Shown: positions 33,961-43,303, numbered from the stretch's first letter. The stretch: DNA of 64,000 nt from Promethearchaeota archaeon (GCA_019058365.1 JAHPZE010000008.1:89651-153650), one strand, 5' to 3'. The notes: generated by a model from the letters alone, not told the origin. Numbers and translations are program-made.

Positions 33961-35241
33961 TCATTCAATTTCAATACCATATTTTCTGAATATTTTTTTA
34001 AGCTCTTCATCTGCAAGGTGCTTTAAAATATCCTCTAAAGGTGCTAAAATTTCATCTTTTTTAGCAGTTCGGTTCTGACTTATCCTCCCCTCTTTCACTT
34101 CTAGCGCTGTTTGAGCCCAACTATACTCATCATTAAATGTAAAGAGAACATCCTTATAAGCACCCTCTGTTCCACCATCTCCTGCAAGTGGTTTTTTTTC
34201 AATTGGAACCTCTGGGTCTTGTAAATAACACCAATCAAGTATTACCCATTCTAATTTCCTTTCGGATTCGGGTCTATCAGCGAGATAAAGACAATAAGCA
34301 TGACCTCCTAATTCAGAATTTGATGGGGCAAAAACAGGATCAGCTAAAACTTCAGCAGCAGATACTTTTACGCGCCAACTAGGGATGCCTGCGTTGATCA
34401 ATAGAGCCGCAATCAGAATTGCTCCATCTTCACAATCTCCAATCTCTGCTTGTAAACTCTCGAAGGGGAACAGCCAAAATTCTGGTACTTCAGCAGTTAA
34501 ATCATCATATTTATACTTCAGAAAATTACAGACGAAATTTTGAATAGCTAATGCAGTTTTGTTAGGTGTTTCTTTTCTTAATCCCAACTGTGTTATAACA
34601 TGCCATAATATAGCATCATTCTTTTTAATAAAAGCCTTAACATCTACATCTATTTGTTTCTTGTACATTTCTGCTCTTAATGCTCTGCCAGTGTATATGA
34701 TTGGAGCGGTTTCCCATTTATTATTCCAATAATCTGGCCCGTATTTTCCATAATCTCCTTTAAATTCCTCGATGGGTACATAATCAATTTTAGGTATATG
34801 GCTTGGAGCGGGTTCTTCTTTTTTCACTGGTTTCTTCGCTGGTTTTTTCTCAGGGGTTCCTGAAAGATCTTTGGCAGCCTTAATCCAACTTTCAATTTCT
34901 TTTTGAGTAGGCATTTTTATGAGAGCTTTAGGATTATCTTTTTTAAATTGTTTTAATTTTTCAAGAGTACTTTTAGCATTTCTATAGGCAAATTCCTTCA
35001 CAGAATCTACACCTATAAGATTTAATGCATTAGCCATTTCAGGGCTTACACCTTGGATCCGCATTAAATCTGCATGTTCTTGCCATGTATCAACTAATTT
35101 CACTGACACTCCTATCTTTCTAGCCAATTTTCTAATTTCATTATATGTAAGAGGTATAAGATCTTCTACTGTAGAAATTCCTTCTTTCTCTAACTTTTTT
35201 GCATGATTTTCGGTAAGACTAATAATTTCTGTTAATTTCAT
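33961..35241 (-). CDS. DUF4332/helix-hairpin domain plus transglutaminase-like protease
   Basis: A 426-residue protein. The first 130 residues are helix-hairpin modules of the DUF4332 type (LTENHAKKLEKEGISTVEDLI, then IGVSVKLVDTWQEHADLMRI). A Lys/Pro-rich linker (KKPAKKPVKKEEPAP) is near 133-147. The C-terminal half is a transglutaminase-like cysteine protease domain with Cys in GDCEDGAILIAALL, His in GGHAYCLYL and Asp in ILDWCYL. Such domains cut or crosslink peptides or other amides. No signal peptide is present, so it acts inside the cell. The FKBP at 49413 has a similar HhH start. The partner is not known. Confidence 0.82.
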   Translation of the reverse strand: MKLTEIISLTENHAKKLEKEGISTVEDLIPLTYNEIRKLARKIGVSVKLVDTWQEHADLMRIQGVSPEMANALNLIGVDSVKEFAYRNAKSTLEKLKQFKKDNPKALIKMPTQKEIESWIKAAKDLSGTPEKKPAKKPVKKEEPAPSHIPKIDYVPIEEFKGDYGKYGPDYWNNKWETAPIIYTGRALRAEMYKKQIDVDVKAFIKKNDAILWHVITQLGLRKETPNKTALAIQNFVCNFLKYKYDDLTAEVPEFWLFPFESLQAEIGDCEDGAILIAALLINAGIPSWRVKVSAAEVLADPVFAPSNSELGGHAYCLYLADRPESERKLEWVILDWCYLQDPEVPIEKKPLAGDGGTEGAYKDVLFTFNDEYSWAQTALEVKEGRISQNRTAKKDEILAPLEDILKHLADEELKKIFRKYGIEIE

Positions 35242-35367
35242 ATGTATATCTCCCTAAATTTTAGAAAATAAATATATAATAATTAAATTTGTTAATATTA
35301 ATGTTTATTCAATTTACTCGGGTTAAAAAATTAACATGAACACTTAAAAATGTAAAATAAATTTCTC

Positions 35368-36048
35368 TTATGAATCTTCTAGTGGAATAACTACAAATAT
35401 TTCATTCTCAACTAAATTATAAATTAACATTGCAATCTCCACATTATCCAATTTTAGAACTTGGCATGCTTTAGTAAATAGTGGGCCAAGTAATATTCGC
35501 CCTTTATTTTTATGAGCAACATCCTTAGCAATTTGGAGAATTTCCTTTATTTTTAAAGATATCTCTTTTCCTTTAGTAGATCCCATTTTATATGGCAATA
35601 TAAGACGTAAGTGAAATTCATCATCAACGATCATATCCACACTCACTTTGTATAACGATTTACGTTGAAAAATTGAAATATCTCCGTTGAATTCAGAATA
35701 TAACTCTTTAAGCTCGTGATTGTATAATTTTTCAAATCTATTACAAAAAGAAGTTAAAACTTCTCTCGCAATAATAATAGGTTTTTGATTGGATATAATA
35801 GTAGTCCAAATCATTTTTCCCGTACGTGTTATTAAATATTTGCCTTCCAAAGTTGCTTGTTCGATTGATCCCTCTACTAAAGGCAAATCTAAGATTTCAT
35901 ATTGAATTGAGCTTCGAAAGATATCAAGGAAATCTGGATCAAAATCACCAGCTGTTTTATAGTAAATAATCTCTTTTGATTCTTTATGAATAATAACAAT
36001 ATACTCGATTGATAATGCTAAAGAAAGATACTCCGGAATAAGAATCAG
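35368..36048 (-). CDS. Longin/roadblock-like Asgard protein, start disturbed
   Basis: Reading from 36048 gives about 226 residues. The N-terminal part, ILIPEYLSLALSIEYIVIIHKESKEIIYYK in pieces, is a strand-strand pattern of a longin-like domain, followed by DFDPDFLDIF and a helix-rich C-terminal half. Translating only from the first ordinary start (TTG 35886, 172 residues) would lose the domain's first strands. In frame there is only CTG 36048 or ATT 36045 before a stop. ATG 36055 is one base out of phase: removing one G from its GGG run would give MVLILIPEYL. So it is either a non-AUG start or a one-base frameshift (or assembly error). A TATA-like TATAAATA lies upstream (about 36089-36096). 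Confidence 0.5.
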   Translation of the reverse strand: MILIPEYLSLALSIEYIVIIHKESKEIIYYKTAGDFDPDFLDIFRSSIQYEILDLPLVEGSIEQATLEGKYLITRTGKMIWTTIISNQKPIIIAREVLTSFCNRFEKLYNHELKELYSEFNGDISIFQRKSLYKVSVDMIVDDEFHLRLILPYKMGSTKGKEISLKIKEILQIAKDVAHKNKGRILLGPLFTKACQVLKLDNVEIAMLIYNLVENEIFVVIPLEDS

Positions 36049-36216
36049 TACCCATCGCTGTGATTTCTATGTATATTGAATAGTACCTTTTTATTTATAA
36101 TTTTGCTCAATAATTATCATAAACTTGGAAAATATTAAATATATAGGAAGTACTAATGAATCATACTGTATAGACTGAAAGCTTATACAGATGCGATTTC
36201 AAAACTTATATTAATA

Positions 36217-36223
36217 AGGTGGT
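36217..36223 (+). promoter_or_regulatory. Shine-Dalgarno AGGTGG deciding a start
   Basis: AAGGTGG at 36217-36223 lies 7 bases before ATG 36231 and overlaps the alternative GTG 36219. It supports ATG 36231 as the start. Confidence 0.6.
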
Positions 36224-36230
36224 AAATGAA

Positions 36231-36545
36231 ATGCTTTTTATATCTTATTGGGAATTAAATCCAGATTTTGATCCCTCAGAATTGGCTGAAATTGCCCAAA
36301 AGCTTATGAGTAAAAAACTTTATCCTGTTGAAGGAGTTAAACAAATAGGCTTTTATATCAGTACCTCAGATTATTGGGGTATCACTATTGAAGAAGCCGA
36401 GAATGTGGAACAGATTGCGAAAGGTTCAATGGTATGGAGACTTGCAAAACCTGGTTATATTACGGTTATGAAAACTACTCCTGCTATGGATGCAACAAAA
36501 ATGATACCTCTTGTAATGAAATTAAAAAAGGAAATGAAAAGTTAA
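36231..36545 (+). CDS. DUF3303-like small protein
   Basis: A protein of about 104 residues with a ferredoxin-like alpha-beta pattern: MLFISYWELNPDFDPSELAEIA, then VKQIGFYISTSDYWGITIEEAE and a final strand-helix with PAMDATKMIPLVMKL. This resembles DUF3303 and related small domains (dimeric alpha-beta barrel) that monitor or bind small ligands. No catalytic residues are recognised. The 36219 GTG was rejected as start because the ribosome binding site overlaps it. The gene is alone between noncoding stretches. Confidence 0.6.
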   Translation: MLFISYWELNPDFDPSELAEIAQKLMSKKLYPVEGVKQIGFYISTSDYWGITIEEAENVEQIAKGSMVWRLAKPGYITVMKTTPAMDATKMIPLVMKLKKEMKS

Positions 36546-36879
36546 ATTCAGATTAAATCTTTAATTTTAAATCTTTTTTTTTGAATTTATTAAAATTTGA
36601 TGGCCTTTTGTAAGGCTTTAAAGATTATAACTTAGCTCAATTAAACATTAAATTCAAATATAAATAAGCGACTAAAATTAAGTCGTAAGTTTGAGGTATA
36701 AAGAATGCTATATTTAAGATTATTAAAACCAAGTGTTAACCTAAATAAAGCAACAGAAATTCAATGAAATAAAAAGATTGAGGTGGGAAGTTCTTCACCT
36801 TCAGACAACCCTAACATGTTTTGAAACCTTGAAATATACATTTGAATTTAAAATTTACTCCAGAATAAAGAAAAAGGTG
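36546..36879. other. Noncoding 334-base region
   Basis: No gene. AT-rich, between the DUF3303-like gene and the 3' end of the tRNA. Near 36779-36801, GAGGTG and CACCTT could pair around a 10-base loop; in the opposite direction this could be a terminator or a small RNA hairpin just beyond the tRNA. No C/D or H/ACA box set was convincing. Confidence 0.5.
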
Positions 36880-37025
36880 TGGAGAGGGGGAGATTTGAAC
36901 TCCCGAAGGCCTTTTGGCTATCCAGTTATAAACTGAATATTTGCCACTGGATCTTAAGTCCAGCACCTATAGTCTTGACCCATTTTGGTGTAAAATGGCG
37001 TTTGACCATGCTCGGTAACCTCTCC
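36880..37025 (-). tRNA. tRNA-Leu(UAA) with insertions in D-loop and variable region
   Basis: The acceptor stem GGAGAGG pairs with CCTCTCC (7 bp), with discriminator A and no encoded CCA. The T arm is GGGAG-TTCAAAT-CTCCC. The anticodon stem-loop is CTGGA-CTTAAGA-TCCAG with anticodon TAA at 36954-36956. The D arm ACC...GGT has a normal Leu-type 13-base loop (GAGCATGGTCAAA), then 33 extra bases at about 36968-37000 that fold as CCATTTT-acacc-AAAATGG. The variable region (36905-36946) is 42 bases, roughly 28 more than usual, with an inner hairpin CAGTT-tat-AACTG. Removing both gives about 85 bases, the normal size. They are probably two introns at non-canonical places; exact splice sites are not determined. 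Confidence 0.85.
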
Positions 37026-37299
37026 ATTGCAAAAATAAGAAATTTTATTTTAAAAACGGTAATTCTAAGCTTTTAAGGGTAACAATAAATCAAAGTTATA
37101 ATTTTAATTTAAATTTTTTCTTAGCTTAATTTATATTAGGGATTTGATTTGTGTTAATGGTCAGATAAGATATGCATAAAAATAAAAAGAAATAAATAAA
37201 AGTAAGATATTAAAATAATAACATAAATAGTAATGATTCAAGTCTACAAATAAAATTACGTACTTATCTTATATAACTTAAATTAAATGGTATAAAATC

Positions 37300-37677
37300 A
37301 TGCCTGTAGGTATTCTTGTAATTCGCTGGGATAATGAGATTGGTCCTATTAATGAAGGCTTTTATCCGAATACTCTAAAAATAACAAACAACTTGTTAAC
37401 ACAAGTTTACAGTTCACATCGGTATCAATCTTTAAAACCTGGTTTTGCGTCAATTGCTCTTAAAAATAATAAAGTAGTATCGTTCTTCTCTGGAGTTGGA
37501 CAAGATTTTATTTCCGTGGAAAATTATGTCGTGGCACTTCTACTTCGGCGAGATGAGAAACCTGGTAAATATCGTGAGATATTAAAAACAATTTCGGCCG
37601 AAATACTTGAAAAAATTCCAGATGATAAGTATAAAGAAGTATTACCACGTTTGTATGATCAGTTAGCAAAAATTTAG
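37300..37677 (+). CDS. Longin-like Asgard small protein
   Basis: A 125-residue protein that opens MPVGILVIRWDNEIGPINEG, a strand-hairpin like the first strands of longin/roadblock-type domains. It continues with helix NTLKITNNLLTQVYSSH, strands GFASIALKNNKVVSFFSGVGQ, and further helices with NYVVALLLRRDE and two C-terminal helices. The strand-rich centre with two exposed surfaces is what longin domains use for pairing. No catalytic residues are seen. In Asgards these proteins are abundant and may regulate small GTPases. A trailing 100-base gap precedes the convergent coiled-coil gene. Confidence 0.55.
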   Translation: MPVGILVIRWDNEIGPINEGFYPNTLKITNNLLTQVYSSHRYQSLKPGFASIALKNNKVVSFFSGVGQDFISVENYVVALLLRRDEKPGKYREILKTISAEILEKIPDDKYKEVLPRLYDQLAKI

Positions 37678-37777
37678 AGCAATCTATTTTAACTCCTTAT
37701 TTTATCGATAGAATAATTTTTAAAAGGGATATCAGAAAACTTCAATGCTATTATTAAAATTTGAAATTGGAAGGAAC

Positions 37778-38782
37778 TTAAAGCTCTTCCTCTCTTTTTA
37801 TAACGATTTTTCCTCTATCATTTGTTTCGATAAGACTCATACTTTCTAATTGTTGCACATTCTTTTTTACTGTGACTATTGGAATACCAAGGGCATTTTT
37901 AAGATCTTCTAAAGTAATTCCTCCAACTTCTTCAACTATTAAGAAAGTTTTAAAAAGAGGTTCCTTCTCCATTAAGGGTTTTAACTTTTCATAATAATTG
38001 ATGCTATCTATATTATCTTTTTGGAGTGTCTTTAATTCATTAAGGTTTTTAGTTAGCTTCTCAATTTCTTCATTTGCATCTCTATTTTTATCGCCTAATT
38101 CTCCTACTTTGGCAATTAGCTCATCATATTTTGATCTCATACTTTCAAAACGGGAAGCAAAATCTTTTGCTTCAGAAATCTTTTCTGTAGATGTTAACTT
38201 GCTGTCCATTAAAAAGGAATCAAGTTTATTAATTTTAGATCTTAATTCTTGGGTCTCATTTCTATATTTTTGTTCCATTTCTTCTATCATTTTAACTTGT
38301 TCTTCTTTAAATTTATCAGTAAATGCTTCTAATTCTTTTATTTTTGTTTCTTGATTTTTCATTGCTTCCTTTTTTAAGATTAATTCAGAGTTTTTTTCAG
38401 CTAATTCGGTTCTTAAATTCCCCATCGTTTCATAAGCTTCTTCTAATTTTTTTTGAGTTGGAATAATTTGTTTTTTTATTAATTCTAATTCTTTTAGAGA
38501 TTGGGCAACTTCAGCTTTCGCATATTCTAATTCAAGGTCTTTTTCATTAATATGCTGTCGTTGTGCACCAATTAATTCTTTAAGTTCAAGTATATCTTCT
38601 GGAATATCCGTCATTTTTGAAATTTTAGCTTTTTGTTCTTCAATTATTCCCTCTTGTTCACTTATGATATGTTTTTGTCGTTCTGCTAAAGCAGCTAATT
38701 CATCAGTTTTTGCTTTAATAGCAGCAACCTCTTTTTCACTCGATTCAATATTGTCCAGCTGTTTTCTTAAATCATTAGGCAT
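37778..38782 (-). CDS. Coiled-coil protein with C-terminal winged helix
   Basis: A 334-residue soluble protein. Residues about 5-255 form long coiled coils (heptads rich in Glu, Lys, Leu). Residues about 260-330 form a winged helix: FKTFLIVEEVGGITLEDLKNAL, then IPIVTVKKNVQQLESMSLIET and a basic wing (RGKIVIKRE). The same overall plan is found in archaeal proteins with a coiled coil and a wHTH, for example segregation, chromatin or transcription-associated proteins. The role here is unknown. An AT-rich promoter region lies upstream. The two coiled-coil segments have short breaks near 70 and 185. Confidence 0.75.
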   Translation of the reverse strand: MPNDLRKQLDNIESSEKEVAAIKAKTDELAALAERQKHIISEQEGIIEEQKAKISKMTDIPEDILELKELIGAQRQHINEKDLELEYAKAEVAQSLKELELIKKQIIPTQKKLEEAYETMGNLRTELAEKNSELILKKEAMKNQETKIKELEAFTDKFKEEQVKMIEEMEQKYRNETQELRSKINKLDSFLMDSKLTSTEKISEAKDFASRFESMRSKYDELIAKVGELGDKNRDANEEIEKLTKNLNELKTLQKDNIDSINYYEKLKPLMEKEPLFKTFLIVEEVGGITLEDLKNALGIPIVTVKKNVQQLESMSLIETNDRGKIVIKREEEL

Positions 38783-39001
38783 TGTGTATTCTCTCCAAAA
38801 TTTAATTTAAAATAGATATTTTTATGATACTTATATGGATAAAATATTTATTAATTTTTTTTAACAAGACTTATCATAATTAAGAGAGATTAGTATTAAA
38901 TAATTTTCGAAATAAAAAGCTTTATTTATTTATTGAGGGCTATTTTTAAGGTATGGAAATTTGGAAATTAATATATATCCTTGAAGCATTTAATTAATAT
39001 T

Positions 39002-40204
39002 ATGGTACAGATAACACCCTTAAAGCCCTATATTCCTATTAATCCAGAAGAATTCTGTACTAATCCATATGATATTATTAGTAAAGAAGAAGAACAAGAG
39101 TTAAAGAAAAAACCTAATTCATTAATACACCTTATATTACCAGATGGAGAAGGTGATGAAATTTACCGTAATGCTGCTAAAGCATATAATAATTTTAAAG
39201 AGAAAAAAATTATTAAGAAAATAGATACACCAAGTATATTTGTATATCGACAAGAATCCGCAAATTTCAGTCATCAAGGTTTAATATTAGGAGTTGATCT
39301 TCAGGATTATGAAGATGGAAACATAGTTAAGCATGAAAATACTCGAGAAAAACCACTTAAAGACCGTACAAATCATATTGTGTCATCTAATGTGGCTGCA
39401 GGTTTGGTTTGGACTGTTTTTCAAGCTAACAAAAAAATTAAGATTTTAATTGAAAAAATTAAACAGAAAGAACCAATATTTGATTTCGAAAAGTACGGAT
39501 ATCGTCATCTTCTATGGCAAGAAACGAATCACAAAATAATTCAAAAATTAGAAGATTTATTTAGAAACGAAAAGTTATACATTGCGGATGGGCATCACAG
39601 AGCTGCTAGTGCAGCAGAATACCGTAAAATAAGATTTAAGCAATCTAGTGTAGATATAAAAATAAAAGCTTCTTGGCAATATTTATTATCCTATGTAGCA
39701 TCGGACGATCAAATCCGGATTTTACCATATAATCGTGTTATCAGAAAATTACCAATATTAGAGAAAGATTTTTTAAAAAGATTAGAAAGTAATTTTGAAA
39801 TCATTTCTATGAAGCAAGCATTCAATCCTGAGAAGAAAAATGAATTAGCAATATGCCTGAAAGGACAGTGGTATAAAATAGTAGTTAAAAATAAAAATTT
39901 TAAAACTAAACGAGATAGCTTAGATGCTGCCGTTCTTCAAGATAAAATTCTCGAACCCATTTTAGGTATTAAAGATCCTCGTTCTGACGAAAACATATTT
40001 TTTGTAGGAGGTAAACAAGATCCTAAAGAAATGGAAAAATATGTTGCAGATGAAGGAAATGATTTATTTGTTAATTTATATCCAGTGGATATCAGAGATT
40101 TGGAAATAATCGGAGATGAAGGAGAGGTAATGCCGCCAAAATCTACTTGGTTTGATCCCAAAGTTCTTTCAGGGTTAATTTTACACGATTTAGTAGAAAA
40201 TTAA
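39002..40204 (+). CDS. DUF1015 family protein
   Basis: A 400-residue DUF1015 protein. The start ITPLKPYIPINPEEFCTNPYD and the motif ADGHHRAASAAEYR (about residue 195) are the family's hallmark; the PYD and HHR residues suggest a catalytic or phosphate-binding site. ATG 39002 is preferred over TTG 38981, because TATA-like AATATATAT is about 30 bases upstream. DUF1015 genes often lie beside serA and a class V aminotransferase, as here (40218 and 41295, convergent), so a role in serine metabolism or its regulation is likely. The reaction is not established in my knowledge. Confidence 0.85.
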   Translation: MVQITPLKPYIPINPEEFCTNPYDIISKEEEQELKKKPNSLIHLILPDGEGDEIYRNAAKAYNNFKEKKIIKKIDTPSIFVYRQESANFSHQGLILGVDLQDYEDGNIVKHENTREKPLKDRTNHIVSSNVAAGLVWTVFQANKKIKILIEKIKQKEPIFDFEKYGYRHLLWQETNHKIIQKLEDLFRNEKLYIADGHHRAASAAEYRKIRFKQSSVDIKIKASWQYLLSYVASDDQIRILPYNRVIRKLPILEKDFLKRLESNFEIISMKQAFNPEKKNELAICLKGQWYKIVVKNKNFKTKRDSLDAAVLQDKILEPILGIKDPRSDENIFFVGGKQDPKEMEKYVADEGNDLFVNLYPVDIRDLEIIGDEGEVMPPKSTWFDPKVLSGLILHDLVEN

Positions 40205-40217
40205 AAAAAATAATTAG

Positions 40218-41150
40218 TTATTTACTTTTTAGGAAATTTGATATTTTTTCAGCAACCATAATAGCTGCAGCAGTTTGATTTTCAATACTTTGGGATGCTA
40301 TATGTGGTGTTAGCACGAGATTCTCATCATATTTAATTAATTCTTGATCATTTAATGGTTCTTCACGAAACACATCAAGAGCAGCACCCGCAATATTTTT
40401 GTTCTTTAATGCGTTCAATAAAGCTTTATTGTCAATTAAATTACCTCTTGCTGTATTAATGATTATAGCGTCTTTCCTCATTAATTTAATGCGCTCTTCA
40501 TTGATTATATTTTCAGTTTGAGGTGAAGAAGGAAGGTGTAATGAAACAACTTGTGCTTCTTTTAATAGATCTTCAACTGAAGGATAAATTGAGCATCCAA
40601 TTTCTATAGCCTCATCAATGGCTACTTGTCCTTTACTAAATCTAGAATAAACCCCAACTTCCATTCCCATAACAATTGCAATTTTTGCTAAATGTTTTGC
40701 TATATTTCCAAACCCTACTAAGCCAAGTTTTTTACCATTTAAGGTATATCCTAAACATTCATTTTTCTTCCATTGTGCTTCGTGGGTTGTACGATCAGCA
40801 TAGGAAATTTTTCTTGCTAATGTTAGCATTAAACCTAATGCAAATTCTGCCACAGAAACGGCGGGAGCTTCAGGAGTATTTAAAACCTTTATGTTCATCT
40901 CAGTTGCTTTATTTATATCAACATTATCTAAACCAACTCCTGCTCTACCAATCGCTTTTAAGTTCTTTGCATTTTCTAATACATCAGCAGTTAATTTTGT
41001 TCTTGAACGAATTACTATTCCATCATAATCTCCAATTTCATTCTTAAGTTCTTCCTTAGTAATTGTAAATTTCTTTACGACTTCAAATCCATTTGCTTCA
41101 AATATCTTAATCCCATCATCCTCAAGTTTATCGCTAATTAATATTTTCAT
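40218..41150 (-). CDS. serA: D-3-phosphoglycerate dehydrogenase (SerA), short form
   Basis: A 310-residue D-2-hydroxyacid dehydrogenase. The NAD motif GLVGFGNIAKHLAK is in the middle, and the catalytic residues are Arg in NTARGNLIDNKAL, Glu in DVFREEPL and His in LTPHIASQS. GRAGVGLDNVDI fits PGDH. There is no ACT or intervening domain, so it should lack serine feedback control. It is convergent with DUF1015 and followed (in its direction upstream) by the aminotransferase at 41295 with a 144-base gap. Both steps 1 and 2 of the phosphorylated serine pathway are therefore adjacent; phosphoserine phosphatase is not seen here. Confidence 0.9.
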   Translation of the reverse strand: MKILISDKLEDDGIKIFEANGFEVVKKFTITKEELKNEIGDYDGIVIRSRTKLTADVLENAKNLKAIGRAGVGLDNVDINKATEMNIKVLNTPEAPAVSVAEFALGLMLTLARKISYADRTTHEAQWKKNECLGYTLNGKKLGLVGFGNIAKHLAKIAIVMGMEVGVYSRFSKGQVAIDEAIEIGCSIYPSVEDLLKEAQVVSLHLPSSPQTENIINEERIKLMRKDAIIINTARGNLIDNKALLNALKNKNIAGAALDVFREEPLNDQELIKYDENLVLTPHIASQSIENQTAAAIMVAEKISNFLKSK

Positions 41151-41294
41151 TTACATCACACGGATTGAATTTAATTAGATTGAATATTTCTTTTAGTTTA
41201 CAAATCTTTAAAGAGTTTTTGTTTAATTATACTGAACTCTGTGTAAAAAAAGAAAGATAAAAAAAAATCATTTATATAACAAATTAAATCATGT

Positions 41295-42407
41295 TCATTT
41301 TAACTTGTTTATAATTTCTGTAAGAATTTTTAACATTTCTTCAAGATCTTTAAGTTGAATCTCTCCCATATGTCCAATACGAAATGTTTTATTTACTAAA
41401 TTTCCATATCCATTAACAATTCGATAACCTTCGCCTAGAAGCATAGAAACCATTTTTGGAATATCAAGATTTAATGAATTTCTTATTGTAGAAACTGTAT
41501 TTGATTCATATCCTTTTTCAGGAAACATCTCGAGATTGATATCGTTTGCCCACTTACGCGTTTGTTTTCCTAATTGTTCATGTCTTTCAAATCTCTTCTT
41601 TAAACCTTCTTCATTCAATATAAAATCTAATTGAGCGGTTAAGCCTCTTATTTGTGGTATAGGGGGTGTAGCTGGAGTTTGATGTTTTGCATTACTCTTT
41701 TTTAATCCAATAAGATCGAAATACAAACCCCTATTTATTACTTTTTCTGCTTTATCGAATGCTGCATCCGATACGGAACAAACAGCAAGTCCAGGCGGTA
41801 AAGCAAAACATTTTTGAACAGAAGCTAAGCAAACATCAATATTCAATTTATCAACTTCCACTTTAATACCTGCCATTGAAGAAGTTGCATCTACACATAA
41901 TAAAGCGCCTGAATCCTTGATTATTGGTGCTAAATTATCAATGGGATTATAAACACCAGTGGATGTTTCATTTGCCTGAATAAAAACGACTGGATATTTA
42001 TCTTTACTTAAAGCTTCTTGAGCAACCTCGGGAGTTATCACTTTCCCCCATTCAACTCCTTCTTTAACAGATATTTTTCCATTTGATACTCCTATCTCAT
42101 ACCATCGATCTCCAAAAGCTCCAATTGAAAAAAATAATGCTTTCTCATCATCTTTAACTAAATTTCTAACACACGCTTCCATTATCCCTGTAGCACTTGA
42201 TGTAAAAATCAAACATTCATTTTTAGTATACAATACCTTTTGAAGGCCTTCTGTTGCCATTTGATGCATTTCTGAGTAGGGTTTTGATCTATGAGTATCA
42301 TTAGGTTTTGCTAATTCTTTTAAGACTCTCTCTGGAACATATACAGGTCCAGGAGTAAATAATTTCAATTGTGAACCTTTTTCTTTATTAAAATGAACAT
42401 CATTCAT
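41295..42407 (-). CDS. Class V aminotransferase (SerC/Agt-like)
   Basis: A 370-residue PLP-dependent class V aminotransferase. The entry FTPGPVYVPERVLKEL, then GTPSSATGIMEA-type cofactor loop (FTSSATGIMEA), DATSSMAGI and the PLP lysine in ASVQKCFALPPG identify the small-chain aminotransferase family that includes serine:pyruvate, alanine:glyoxylate and archaeal phosphoserine aminotransferases. Adjacency to serA makes 3-phosphohydroxypyruvate the likely amino acceptor. ATG 42407 is preferred over GTG 42416. The 42408-42628 gap is AT-rich and contains a TATA-like TATTTATATTTTTTG at about 42495. Confidence 0.88.
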   Translation of the reverse strand: MNDVHFNKEKGSQLKLFTPGPVYVPERVLKELAKPNDTHRSKPYSEMHQMATEGLQKVLYTKNECLIFTSSATGIMEACVRNLVKDDEKALFFSIGAFGDRWYEIGVSNGKISVKEGVEWGKVITPEVAQEALSKDKYPVVFIQANETSTGVYNPIDNLAPIIKDSGALLCVDATSSMAGIKVEVDKLNIDVCLASVQKCFALPPGLAVCSVSDAAFDKAEKVINRGLYFDLIGLKKSNAKHQTPATPPIPQIRGLTAQLDFILNEEGLKKRFERHEQLGKQTRKWANDINLEMFPEKGYESNTVSTIRNSLNLDIPKMVSMLLGEGYRIVNGYGNLVNKTFRIGHMGEIQLKDLEEMLKILTEIINKLK

Positions 42408-42628
42408 AATTAACACATTTTTCAGATTACGTAAATTTTTTAGTATGATACAATGAATTAAATAGTATGGTTTAGAATCATTTTTATTATTTTTTATTTA
42501 TATTTTTTGAATATATAAATAGAATTGTATCATAATCATTAAGTTATTTTATTTAAAGTAATTAATCGACTTAAGCTCAGTATCCATGAGATTCTTCTAA
42601 TCATTTATTTTATAAATTTTCAAATCTC

Positions 42629-43303
42629 CTACTTTATTTTGTCTAAAATAAGATTTCCATTACTATCAACTTGAAGTAAATAATCAGATATTATATAGAA
42701 AAAGATTTTAAAATTTCTAAAAGATACTAGCGATAATCCAAATTCACTTAAATAAAGTGCAGCTCTTCCTAAAACATTAAGTATTAATATAATTAAAAAA
42801 ACAATAATGTGAAATAGAAAGAAACTTTCAGGAAAAATGAGTGGAGCAGCAAAAGCCATTATACATATTGCTATAGTAATAATCCCTATTATAGTATTTA
42901 TAATTCGATATTTCAATGAATAAATCTTAATGATTATACTTTTAATAATACCAGCAATCCCAACAATGATCATCGGAAAAGCAATTAAATTGATGAGAGT
43001 TTGAAGAGTAATATTAGGGAATGAAATCAAATATCTTAAAAACCATGATGAGAAAATTATGTATATTGTTCCTAGTAAAATTTGAGTAAAATTATTCCCT
43101 CTTTCCCTATTTCTCTTATTTAAACCACTAATAATCTTCAAAAACCCCTGAATCAAAAGTGCTACAAGAGGATAAGCGATAAAATTGAAGATAGCTTCGA
43201 TCTTAAAAACTAAAAGAAAAACCAAATAAAATATAACGAGAAAACCTAATATGTAACTATCAGCACGAACTTTATCCTTATTTACGATTTCATAGTTGGC
43301 CAT
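42629..43303 (-). CDS. Six-helix membrane protein A of a tandem pair
   Basis: A 224-residue protein with about six hydrophobic segments and a short soluble end (YLLQVDSNGNLILDKIK). It shares its start (RADSYILG), its pattern of membrane segments, and its end with the next gene at 43439-44092, so the two are tandem duplicates. No enzymatic or transport motif is recognised. Basic residues after segment three (NKRNRERG) suggest cytoplasmic loops. The C-terminal motif DxNGNLIL is shared by both and may form a small cytoplasmic cap. Confidence 0.6.
   Translation of the reverse strand: MANYEIVNKDKVRADSYILGFLVIFYLVFLLVFKIEAIFNFIAYPLVALLIQGFLKIISGLNKRNRERGNNFTQILLGTIYIIFSSWFLRYLISFPNITLQTLINLIAFPMIIVGIAGIIKSIIIKIYSLKYRIINTIIGIITIAICIMAFAAPLIFPESFFLFHIIVFLIILILNVLGRAALYLSEFGLSLVSFRNFKIFFYIISDYLLQVDSNGNLILDKIK

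Noticed and set aside
36779..36801. Hairpin GAGGTG...CACCTT as a small RNA or terminator
   Set aside because: Only 6 pairs with a 10-base loop and no poly-T or box motifs; noted but not called.
36879..37076. A 65-codon frame on the + strand over the tRNA
   Set aside because: It is the antisense of the tRNA-Leu gene and includes its stems; it is not a protein gene.
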